Assembly: GCA_005656395.1 (NCBI GenBank)
Contig: SRSI01000071.1
Location: 248,001 to 312,000, forward strand
DNA length: 64,000 nt
Direction of reading: 5' to 3'
Origin: Strongyloides papillosus
Lineage: Eukaryota > Nematoda > Chromadorea > Rhabditida > Strongyloididae
Shown here: positions 37,225 to 47,672 of the stretch, piece after piece
Position numbering within the stretch: the stretch's first letter is position 1
Layout: every line of letters starts with the position of its first letter
Program-made: the position numbers and the translations under genes
Notes under the pieces: model-generated
Seen by the model: only the letters and a program-made list of their open reading frames with translations
Databases searched by the model: none
What the model was told of the DNA's origin: nothing

Positions 37225-39319
37225 TTGAAAGTAGTGAACAAAAAAATGATTTCTTGTTTAAAAAAACTTCACAAAAACAACATGTTTTTTAGCATGTTAA
37301 TTGCTATAATAATTGTATCATCTATATTGGGATTTCTTATCCTTTCCTTATACTTTAGACATAAATACAAATATGATTATGCAATTAAAGAAAATAACAT
37401 TAAGGTGGTACATGTTAAAAGTTCATTACATGATGTCAAAGATAGAAGATGTATAATTCCTAAACTTGATATTTGGAATTCATTGGTTAGATTGTATTAT
37501 AAATCAAAAATTATAGTTTATTGTGGTATTGAAAAAAATGATTGGCTTTATTTTGATCCAAGTACACAGGAACTTAAAGTTGTTGATGAAATTAAAGAAT
37601 ATGAAAATGATTTGATTTGTACAGTAAAGTATATTAATAAAATTAATTTTACACATTTTGATATAACATCTTATAAATATTCCTCATTTCCAATAAGTAA
37701 TTTAAAAAGTGACTTTTTTGATATTGAATGTAATATTAATGGAATTGAATATCAATGGTATGTACGAAAGTAATATAAAAAAACATAATTTAATTTTTTA
37801 AGGTCTAAATACTTCATGAGAGCCATAATTAAGAACGAAATGGTTGAAAAGTTGAGAAAGATAAAAAAATCTAGAAATATTCGTAATTGGAATGTACAAA
37901 TAATTAGTTATGGTTCACTTTCACAAATGGCTGTTAGACGTCTACTACCAAAAACTGTAAAATTTTTTGAAAAAACATTGGAAGGAATTACTTTGGAAGG
38001 TTATAATATACTTGGAAATGAAACATTAAATTCATTTATACCTATTTTAACAGGGAAAACTGAATCCGAATTACTGAAAATTAGGAAACCATTTAAACCA
38101 CCATTCATTTGGAGTAAATTTTCTGATGTTGGTTATATAACACTTTTCGGAGAGGATTCTTTCAAAAATGGAACATTTTCAAAATATCCAAATATTTATC
38201 AAAATCAAACTATTAATCATTTCCTAGGAACCTCATTTCAATATACAGAAAAAGAATTTGGAAATGAATGTTTTCGTGATACCATGCAACATAAAGAATG
38301 GCTAGATTATTCTACTAGTTTTATTGAAGGATACAATAGTATAAATATCTCAAGATTTAGCTTTTTACACCATTCCTCTTTGTCAAAAAATCATTTAACA
38401 AAAGCTGAAAATATAGATGATGATTTGTATGAATATTTAAGCTATAATTATAATAAGGGAAATTTTAAAAATGATGTTATTATTCTTATGTCTGATCATG
38501 GTGATACATCTTCTGAGTATACATATACACAACAAGGACAATTTGAAGAAAGATTACCATTTCTAGGGATTCGTTTACCTGAAGAATTTAATAATACAGA
38601 GTATAAAAAAAGAATACTAGAAAATTTGACTAATAATAGAAATGCTTTAATAACGCCGTTTGATATTTATACAACTTTGCTTGATATCATATCCATACCT
38701 AATGACAGTGAACTTAAAAAAACTCAATCCTTAAATAAAAGAAATTTATCAATTATTAAACCTATTGATAAAAACAGAGACTGCTTTAATGTAAGTTTAT
38801 TGTATTTTTTCCTCAGTAATCATAATACATTAGGCACAAATTGAAAAAACTTGGTGTGCATGCACAGAATGGAAAGATATATCAAATGACGATAATTATA
38901 ATAATATTATTAATGTTTTGACTAATAAATATATGGAAGAAATAAATAAACTCTTACAACCTCAAATAAAATATTGTTCATTATTAAAATTAGATAAAAT
39001 TCTCAATACGCAATGGTTGGTTCCAAATAAGAAAGTATTAATTAATTATGATATATTAGATGAAAATAATTCTACATCAACCAATAATTTTATAGACATT
39101 ACCGAAGCTACATATAAAATAGTATTTACAACCAAACCTGGAGGAACTACGTATGAGGTTATCATTCATTTAAATTTTGTTGATATCAAAATGTATGTCA
39201 ATATGTGGAATTTTAGTCATTTAAAGTTACATGACAATCTTGGTTATTGTATGGAAGGGAAAATCAACAAATTAATACCTTATTGTGTTTGTTATGATAA
39301 AATAAGTAATAAAACTTAA
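37225..39319 (+). CDS. DUF229 family protein (alkaline phosphatase/sulfatase-like fold), membrane anchored
   Basis: Exons 37225-37757, 37803-38790 and 38834-39319 give about 668 aa. The first donor could also be 12 bp later, but the intron would then be only 33 bp. Residues about 20-45 form a transmembrane anchor (FFSMLIAIIIVSSILGFLIL), giving a type II topology with a large lumenal or extracellular domain. Family landmarks appear in order: RRLLPKTVKFF, LEGYNILGNETLNSFIPILTGK, the SDHG metal-site motif (MSDHGDTSSEYTYTQQG) and FEERLPFLGIRLP. DUF229 proteins are expanded in nematodes and distantly resemble sulfatases and phosphatases. The segment corresponding to the usual DSxS site reads ISYGSLSQ here, so the Asp is missing. 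The C-terminal exon (ITEATYKIVF onwards) looks like a small beta-rich domain with several Cys. Confidence 0.8.
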
Positions 39320-40309
39320 AGTTAATTGTATTAATAATTTACTCTCATATTTATAAATGTTTTTTATAATTTTTTAATGAAGAAAAAAAGATAATAGTTT
39401 ATAGATTTGTTTGTATATATTGGTAAAACTAGGACAATCATGTCACCTAAACTAACGATTTATATTTGAAATTGATTATCGTTAAAGGTTATCGTTTATA
39501 TGCCATTGAACAGATGTATATAAATGTTTATATGTCTGTATAATATTTACTGTTTAATTTTTGACTTTTTTTAAATATTTTAATTTTTATTTGCGTTTTA
39601 TCTATTTATTAACAAACTATCAACAATATATAATGATATATTAAAAATTTAGTGATAAATTGCTTTAACCAATTGATCAATAATATATCTAGTCATTTAA
39701 TTATTTTCCTTGGTTACTTTTTATATTGACAAATAATATATAAATCCTATTAATTTATCTTAACATAAAATATAATACACCAAGGCATACTTTAAAAATA
39801 AACTTAGAGTACCCTCTAAAATGAAATATAAAACTCAAAAGTACATAATTTTAAAGTTTCTCTAAATACACGATGTTCCATCTAAATGATGTCTAATTTT
39901 ATGTTGCCATCTATGTTTCCCTATTTCTTTTTAAAAAATATTAATATTCTTTCATAATTTTATTTTTTACATAATTTATGGAATATATAACTATTTTCTT
40001 TAATATTAATACTAAATTTTATGACAAATATTAAAATAAAAAAAATCCACATTTTGAAAGCTTTTTATTTTTTTTCCTATAGCAATATAAAATAGCATTT
40101 CTACCCAAAATGCTATTATATGTCTTATTATTTTATAATCGATTAAAATAATATTCTTTCGAATTAAAATTTTTAATTTCTTTTCTTGTCAAAATTCATT
40201 TTCTATTATTATGGACTATATATAAATATTAATATATTTGATTTTCGTTCATTTGAATTAACAATTTCAAAAAACGTTTTTTAATAATACATAATTTAAA
40301 TATTTTAGA
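39320..40309. other. Intergenic, no feature seen
   Basis: 990 bp of A+T-rich sequence separating the DUF229 gene from nucleobindin. A TATTTTAG trans-splice-like acceptor ends it, one base before the nucleobindin ATG. Confidence 0.5.
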
Positions 40310-41601
40310 ATGAGATCTCTATTCCTATCTACAAGCTTTTTGTTATTACTAATATTATTTGTTGGAATTAATGCACCACCACCTCCTAGAAATGTTGATG
40401 GAAAGACAAAAGAAGAAATGGAGAAAAAAAGTGTGCCAGAAATTGATGAAGATGATTTACCAGTATGTTTCATTTTTTAAACCTTTTAATCCAAATAAAA
40501 TATTTCATTCTTTTTTAAGAAATATGAATTTCATTACTCAAAATATTTAGAAAAAATTGTGCAAATATTAGAAAGTGATCCAAGATTTAATGAAAAAATA
40601 AGGACATTAAATGATGAAGAATTAAGATCAGGAAAAATAGCTGATCATTTTGATATTATTTCAGATGATGTTGCTAGAGAATTAACAAAAGCTAAACTTC
40701 AAGAGGTAGAAAGACTTAGACAAGCCATTCAAAAACAAATTGAAGAAGATAATGGAGCTCATAATATTAAAGCACCAGAACATATTGATATTGATCAATT
40801 GGATAAATTCCACGCTGAAGACTTAAGAAAATTGATTAAGAAAACTTATGAAGATATGACTAAAATTGATAAGGAACGTCAAGAGAAATTTAAAAAATAT
40901 GAAATGGAAAAACAAGCTAAATATGAACATGAATTAGCTAATCTCCCAGAAGAAGAACGTCAAAAACTTAAGCAAAAGCATGAAGAAGCTATAAAAAGAC
41001 ATAAAGAACACGAAAAAATTAATCACCCTGGAGATAGGCAACAATTAGAAGAGGTTTGGGAGGAGAAAGATAATATGCCTAAGGAAAATTTTGAACCAAA
41101 AACATTCTTTGCTCTCCATGATTTAAATAGTGATGGTTTCTGGAATATAGGTGAAATTGATGCACTTTTTCAATTGGAATTAAATAAATTATATAATGAC
41201 ACAAATCCTGATGATGATCCAAAAGAAAAGTAAGATCAATACATAGTTAATTTTTTATAACTTTTTAATATTATAGAATAGAGGAGATGTATAGAATGCG
41301 TGATCATGTCTTAAATCAAATGGATAAAAATAAAGATAGAATGATATCATTAGAAGAATTTTTAGCCGATAATGAAGTGCAAGCATCAACAAAATCACCT
41401 GAAGAATGGGTTGATATTGCCGATACAAAAGTATATTCTGATATTGAATTACAGAAATTTGAGGAGGAATATGCAAAAGAACAAGGTTGGGGACCTGATG
41501 CCTATAAAATTGAATCAACCATAGTTCCATCACCAACAACACCGTCGACAACAATACATGGAGAAGAAAAATTGCATAATACTGGAAGTCATCAAAAATG
41601 A
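40310..41601 (+). CDS. nucb-1: Nucleobindin, secretory-pathway EF-hand protein
   Basis: Exons 40310-40462, 40520-41229 and 41277-41601 join in frame to give 395 aa. The start is one base after TATTTTAG. A signal peptide (LFLSTSFLLLLILFVGI) leads to a mature start APPPPRNV. The order then matches nucleobindin: YLEKIVQILESDPRF, a charged DHFDIISDDVARELTKAKL region, a long Glu/Lys-rich coiled coil including RRxKxHEK-like HKEHEKINHPG, FEPKTFFALHDLNSDGFW (first EF hand, about residues 250-262), and DKNKDRMISLEEF (second EF hand, about residues 300-312) with the WVDIADTKVYSDIELQKFEEE block after it. Human NUCB1/2 bind Ca2+ in the Golgi lumen. The first EF loop retains D-N-D-G-E positions, and the second has D-N-D with Arg at position 6. 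Nematodes usually have one copy. Confidence 0.93.
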
Positions 41602-42576
41602 TCATGTATTGGGGTTATAAAATAATTATTCTAACTTTATTGGAGTGATAATCATAATTTTTCATTAATCATGTTACAAACTACTTTTAGCACAAAAGAA
41701 AGATTTTTTTATTTGTATCTATTTATGATTCGAGAGATTTTAAGACAATTTTACCAGAAATATTTATTTTAAATGGAGCAAATTGTATTTATGACATTTT
41801 TGTTGTAAAAAATAAAAAGTTTGTTATTTTTAATTATTTTTCTTTAAAATTATCAGTCGTGTTTGTAGTAAAATTATTTTAAAAATAAATAAACATCTTA
41901 ACTTTTAGAATATATACAACCACGAAACATTTCTTTATACTTTCTTATCACTTTACTACAGTAGTTCGTATGTTTGCCGTCATAGATATATCAACTAACT
42001 ACTTCATCAATTAAATAAAATATTCTTTATGAGGGGAATACTTTTTTTAACCAATAGCATACATATCTCCAATATCATTTTAACAAATTAATCATCGAAT
42101 TGTGTTTTTTAGTATAAGTTTATAGATTTTTTTAAACTACAACAAAATGACATAACATAGTACATCAGTTCAAATATTAAACTATAAATGTGCTCTTTGT
42201 GATTGTAATAAAGAGATAATATAAATTGATGTATATAAAGTGAATAGAAACAGAAAATGATCACTAGAGGTAATGCCCATCTTTTTAAACCTCCTAGAAA
42301 ACGAGAGAGCTTTTTAATAAAATAAATGATATATTATGATTCAAGTACAATTTGAGTCTAAGTACAAAATGAATGGAAATAAGAAAGGGAAATAATGTTG
42401 TCTATACATCAAAGATAATAAAGTAACTTTTTCATCTTATCAATTTACATATGTCAACGCCTACCTGAAATAAATTTCATTCGTATCTAATAAAAACCAT
42501 ATTTCCATAACACATTTTTAGTTTTTTCTATGCCCATTTTATGTTCTAAGATATTATAATTCAAAATTTTATAATA
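41602..42576. other. Intergenic, upstream of the TGF-beta-like gene
   Basis: 975 bp between nucleobindin and the TGF-beta-like gene. I looked here for propeptide exons. The only protease-site-like string is a 22-codon frame at 42258 with RKR followed by ES, closed by stops and without splice sites that join it to the ligand. No other coding signal is seen. Confidence 0.5.
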
Positions 42577-43056
42577 ATGGTTAACTGTTATCTTATAATA
42601 TTTATTACTGTGAGTTAAATAAATATATTTTAAAGAATTATAAAAAATATTATTTTAGTTAACATTTGTCAATTTTATTCAACCCTCTGAAGATGATAAT
42701 TCTGGATGTGATGCAAAAGAAGATGGGAAATCATGCTGTCGATTTAGTCATTTTGTAAATCTGCATAAAATTGATCCAAAAATTATTGCACCTCATAATA
42801 CTAATATCGGTTACTGCGGTGGTAATTGTAGTCTAAGAGATGTATGTTTTTTAAATATAATAGATGGTTATCATATGTTTTTTTTCAGAATATTACAAAT
42901 AATGGTCTTATACGGTACGCAGCATTAAAAGAACTCTTTGTTGGTTGTTGTCATCCAAAAACATTTGTTCCTTTTGAAATACTTAAAAGAGATAAGCATG
43001 GAATCATATCTGAATATCACTCAAATTTATATACTTTTAATTGTCGTTGTGGGTAA
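42577..43056 (+). CDS. Minimal TGF-beta/activin-like secreted ligand, no visible propeptide
   Basis: Three exons join in phase 0: 42577-42609, 42659-42841 and 42889-43056 (introns 49 and 47 bp), giving 127 aa. Residues 1-19 are a signal peptide (NCYLIIFITLTFVNFI). The remaining about 105 residues are one cystine-knot domain with nine Cys in TGF-beta/activin spacing: C(x8)CCR, IIAP, YCGGNC, GCCHP and a terminal NCRCG. Activin has CDGKVNICC, IIAP, YCEGEC, SCCVP and ECGCS at the same places. In known TGF-beta ligands a propeptide of 200-400 aa and a furin site precede this domain; here the signal peptide is followed by only about 8 residues (QPSEDDNS). The conserved GW-W of the ligand finger is absent. 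DAF-7-type nine-Cys ligands are the closest class. It could also be a truncated duplicate. Confidence 0.75.
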
Positions 43057-43567
43057 ATATATATCATGGATTGTTGCAAATAATTTTAAATAAAGTTTAT
43101 AATTATTTTCTAATTGAGAAAAGTTTGCTTTTACTTTTTACACAAAACAAAATACGATAAAATTTTTTATTTCAATGTTTTCAAATAGTACATTATTTAT
43201 CAAATAAATAAAAGTAATTTAATTTATGAAGATTATTAAAAGATTTATTGACAAGATTAATTACAATATCTCATTAATAAAATCCAGTACAGTCTAGACT
43301 ATTTAACACTTTAATCTTACAATACCTGCAATAATATATCAATTAACCACTTAACAGATATTAATTTAATAAAATTTATCCTAGACATAAAATAGTACAT
43401 TATAATTAATACTTTTATTCATATAGTTTCAGGAATGTACTTAGTATAACATTAGAAGTTAAAGTATATTTAAAAGTACAAATGAAATTGATATAGTAGT
43501 ACAAATTATAGTACGTATAATCTTTAGCCATTTAAAATATGCACTTTTGTGAGTGTCAGTTTAAACT
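43057..43567. other. Intergenic between convergent genes
   Basis: 511 bp of A+T-rich sequence between the 3' ends of the TGF-beta-like gene and innexin A, presumably both 3'UTRs. Nothing else seen. Confidence 0.5.
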
Positions 43568-44807
43568 TTAATTTTCTGTGTTAATGTTATTATTAGCTGC
43601 AATAGATTGTTTCTTATAATTAAGAAAAACATTCTCGATTGCTATTGCAGTCTCTGCACTACTTATTTTCTCACTAACTAACTCAAAAAAGACGTAGTCT
43701 GTCTTTGAAAAATGTGAGATAAATAAATAAAAATGTTTGTCCTCGACGTGGTTATGATTCATCAAAACCTAAAAAATTATATTTAAATTAGCAAAGATTA
43801 ACAAAACATACCAAAAGATTTTTAAAATAATTTGTTCGGTAAGGTTTATAATATATTGCATATAACCATGAAATAAATGAAAAACCGCTTATCATGATAA
43901 TAAAAGGTGTGTATAAATAAAGAATTCCGAAGATAACTTGATACATATAATTATAAGGCATAGAACAATAAAATCTTGATAATTGCTGTCTTGAATATTT
44001 AACATCATTTACAATTACTTCACACCATACTTTTGTCGGAAAAAGGTGTGGATGGTCGTATTTTGTATCATTTAATTTTTTACTAATAAAATCAATAGCT
44101 TCTGAATTACTACTAACTTGAAAGATATGTTTAATATACCAAAACAAAACTAATGATGCAATAAAAAGCATAAATTTATAAATAAGATACTTTTTAGCAA
44201 TTGAATCTTTATGTAAATTTTTTCTAAACCTGGAAAATGCCATATATTTTCCTTCATCTGTATCCTCAACTTCCATTTTTACTACCTTTTGCCTTCCCTC
44301 AAATTCTTCACGTTGTTTTAAGTAATCCTGAATTGCTTTTTGAAAATGATTTGTTGAGTTTTTGCTTATCGTTAAAAGATTTTTAATACCATTTTCTATG
44401 TTATAATATTATATTATTATTGAAAAACTACTTATAATTAACATACCGTATTCTTTACTAACATAACTCCAAAACAATCGCGGTAATGTAAAAAATATAA
44501 TTGGAAAAATAAAAAGATACGTTGTCCAGGCATAATAATACATTGAAAATTTTTTTTTCTCAACTGAATTACCAAATTTACCATTAAGAAAACATTGTGC
44601 TGATGTATACCTCTCCCAACCACCTCTTATTATTTCTAAAGGTGTATGGCAGTAGACACCTTTAAATGAGGAGGTAAATGATCCAATGATTGTTGCTAGT
44701 ATAATAAAAAATGTTATATTTCCTATAGTTAAAAAATTATCAACCATTGAATGATATTTTCGAGTATGAATTTTTCCTGCTAACTGATTAATTATTCTAA
44801 TACTCAT
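43568..44807 (-). CDS. Innexin (gap-junction subunit) A
   Basis: Exons 44807-44447, 44395-43812 and 43768-43568 give 381 aa; introns are 51 and 43 bp. The ATG lies one base after AGGTTTAG. Four membrane segments are visible: FLTIGNITFFIILATIIGSF, YLFIFPIIFFTLPRLFW, YLIYKFMLFIASLVLFWYI and VIFGILYLYTPFIIMISGFSF. Extracellular loop 1 has the two innexin Cys in VYCHTP and AQCFLNG, with a WERYTSA block between (family: WEQYAENYCW). Loop 2 has Cys in VWCEV and FYCSMP. The usual YYQWVPF motif at TM2 is altered to YYYAWTTYLF. Innexins form invertebrate gap junctions. Innexin B lies 219 bp upstream in the same direction, suggesting tandem duplication or co-transcription. Confidence 0.88.
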
Positions 44808-45026
44808 TCTAAACCTAGAAATTTTTTATTTCATATTAAAAGAAATTAACAGTTTTAAACATATAAATATAAATGGAGAAAAAACCATTAAAAAGACAAT
44901 CAAGTACTAAAAATAAATTTTTTCACTATTGAATTAATATAAAATAATGTAAATAAAATTATACATACAAAATAACTAACTCATTTTTATTAGTAAAAAA
45001 TAAGTAATAGTAATTTCACATTTAAA

Positions 45027-46345
45027 TTAGACATTACCATCATTTAACTTATCATTCGGAATTAATCTAGCATCATCTTCCACTAAATCAGAATTATCAT
45101 TTCCTATAAAATAGTTTTATATAATATTATTTTTAAGCAAAAAAAAACTTACTTAAATTCGTTTCTTCATCTTTCTTATCTTTAAAATATTTTTTATAGG
45201 CTACATGAATTATGTCACTAGTAAAATTACTTCCTGATTTAGCAGCAATCCATCTTAACATAGTAACACCATCAGTATAAAAAGTTTTATTAATAAATTC
45301 ATTTATTTCCCTATCATTCAAAGTGACATTCCTACACATAAGATGACTTTTAATGAATGAATTTCTAACTTTTGGGAAATATGAATTAACAATCCATGCT
45401 TGGAAGTCTGTTATTGTTGTCAGAAATAATGTTACATACCACATCCATGTAATAATGAAAAATGCTTCATTATATAAATTAACTCTAATAACACAATCAT
45501 TAACAATTGTTGGTGTGGAGTAAGCAACATCATGTAATGTAACGTTACATGTTATAATTCTTGGAAAATATGGTGAATTACCAATTTTTATTCCATTCTC
45601 ATCACTATTCCCAAATAATACATCAACACCGGCACTGTAAAATTTAGGTATTCCATAAAATGAACATAAAAGATATATTTGTAGTATAATATTAAGGAGA
45701 TTTGTTAATTTAAAAAGCATATAACAATTTGTTAGAAATGAACATTGTAAAAACTGAAAACATGAACTTTTTTTACCACTTTCTATATAAAATGACTTCT
45801 TCTTTAATCCTTTAAAAAGATTATCAACTGTCTCCTGTGCAATAACCATCGTATTTCCTTGAACAAACTCCAAAAATTTCATATTTTTTTTTATTATTGT
45901 TGCGTTTTGAACAATTTTTTTTGGGTTAAAGTCTTTAAAGATTGGTATTATGATTATTACTAAATATATTACCTGATTGTATTGAGATAACATTCCATGC
46001 TAAGAATGGTAATGCAAAACAAATAGCTTGAAAAATGGTAAATGGCTGAACCCAAGCATAATAATTTACAGGAATCTTCTCAATTTCAGTATAACCATTA
46101 ATTGATCTATTAGAATATCTATAACCACCACGAAGATAACAATTATTTTCAATGTATGATTCCCAACGTGTTACTTGATTAGCAATCCAACATTGCATTG
46201 GTTCACCAACCATGTTTCTTGAAATTCCTATTGATGAGATAAGAAGAAGCCACAAAACTGTGTAAAGGTAATTCATCTTATCAACACCATTTGTTATTTC
46301 ACTTTCACGGATACGTTTTAAGAAATTATCAACACCGTGTATCAT
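45027..46345 (-). CDS. Innexin (gap-junction subunit) B
   Basis: Exons 46345-45973, 45932-45153 and 45103-45027 give 409 aa. The ATG lies 3 nt after TTTTTATAG. The N-terminal order is that of innexins: VDKMNYLYTVLWLLLISSIG (TM1), then EPMQCWIANQVTRWESYIENNC, close to the family's IQCWVPAQF...WEQYAENYC. TM2 begins PVNYYAWVQPFTIFQAI, so the usual YYQWV is YYAWVQ. Loop 2 Cys are in IITCNV and VNDCVIRV. TM3 and TM4 are CYMLFKLTNLLNIILQIYLL and FFIITWMWYVTLFLTTI. The C-terminal cytoplasmic part has MLRWIAAKSG, typical of innexin tails, and a short acidic last exon. Identity to innexin A is low by eye, so the pair is old or unrelated. Confidence 0.9.
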
Positions 46346-47672
46346 GATCTATAAAAAAGTATAGTTGTAATAACAAAAAAAAATCACTTTATATAAGTTA
46401 TTAGATTGAGAAACAGAAGAATGAATCATTTACAATAAAATGAGGAGATATAATTTATATGATCAAAACAATAAAAAAATTTCTAATAGAAGGCATTATT
46501 TTATAATCATATTGTATTTCTTATTCGAGTGTAAGACGTCTAAGTCTTAGACAATATCAATTAAAAATACACTTGATTGTGAAATATGATGCAAGTAAGA
46601 TTAAAGATACTTTCTATTGCACTAATATAAATGTTATATTTTGATTATATGAAGGAAGTTTGATGTAAATAAAAACATTTATTACATCAGACAATATCAT
46701 TATATGATTAAAATAAAGATTGAAACATTCCTTAACGAAATAATACTATAAAATTAAAGGAAGAATTATTTATTAGATAAATTTTAAAGATATTTTAAAA
46801 CAACATTTAAAAAGATATAGTTAAATTTTACAAAGAGATTTCTATATAAAAGTAATAGTGTAAGACAAAAAATAAAAAAGGCACATGCAACAAACACGAT
46901 GAAAATATTTTAAACTTTACTAAAATGATTTAAATTAACATATAAATAATCATGTGAAAGTCAAGATCCTAAACAATTTCTTAGAAGATGAAATATATAT
47001 TTGTATCTACATAACAAGAAATATTTTATAACTAATAATCGGTCAAAAATTTTAGAAATTTCAATAAAAAATATAGGATTATATATACAAAAATCCATTA
47101 ATAATAAATTTTGAGATCATTTAATTGATATAATATTATAATCTAATTAATATTTTAATATATTTTTATTGTTTATTCTTATTATTTTTGTTAAATGGAT
47201 ATTATATAAAAATTTTTGTTGAATTTATGATATGTTGATTATCTTATAATTTATGTTTATATATATTTATTAGAGATAAATGAAATTTATAATATATTTA
47301 TCAACATAATAATCTCTTTTAGTGGCTTTTTTTCTTTTGCTACATTCTTCTATTATTATGGATAATTATTTTTTAGAGACATATGTACTTGAAAATATTT
47401 TTAAAAATTCAAATACACTAAAAATTTACACTAACTATTTCATAAATAAAGTATCTTTAAAATATTGAACAAAAAAAAACCATATAAAACGAAAACTACT
47501 TTTATATTTACCAAAAAAATATAACTTTAATAAGTGAATAAATATAGTTAAGTTTTTTTATTTTGTATAACGGAAAAAAAACGATAAGAAATTTATATTA
47601 AAGCTTGTAAAATTCAATTAATTTAGAATTATACATATTATCTATAATAACTCTTTTAAAAAATTTTCTTGT
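46346..47672. other. Intergenic, no gene seen
   Basis: 1.3 kb of A+T-rich sequence between BTAF1's 3' end and innexin B's 5' end. A perfect 15-bp palindrome, GTCTAAG-T-CTTAGAC, lies near 46537-46551. No coding frame. Confidence 0.5.

Noticed and set aside
37758..37802. Alternative donor 12 bp later in the DUF229 first intron
   Set aside because: Also keeps the frame but leaves a 33-bp intron, shorter than any other in the window; the GTATGT donor is preferred.
42258..42326. Short frame with RKR-ES resembling a furin site upstream of the TGF-beta-like gene
   Set aside because: Closed by stops on both sides and no donor/acceptor joins it to the ligand exons; too short to be a propeptide.
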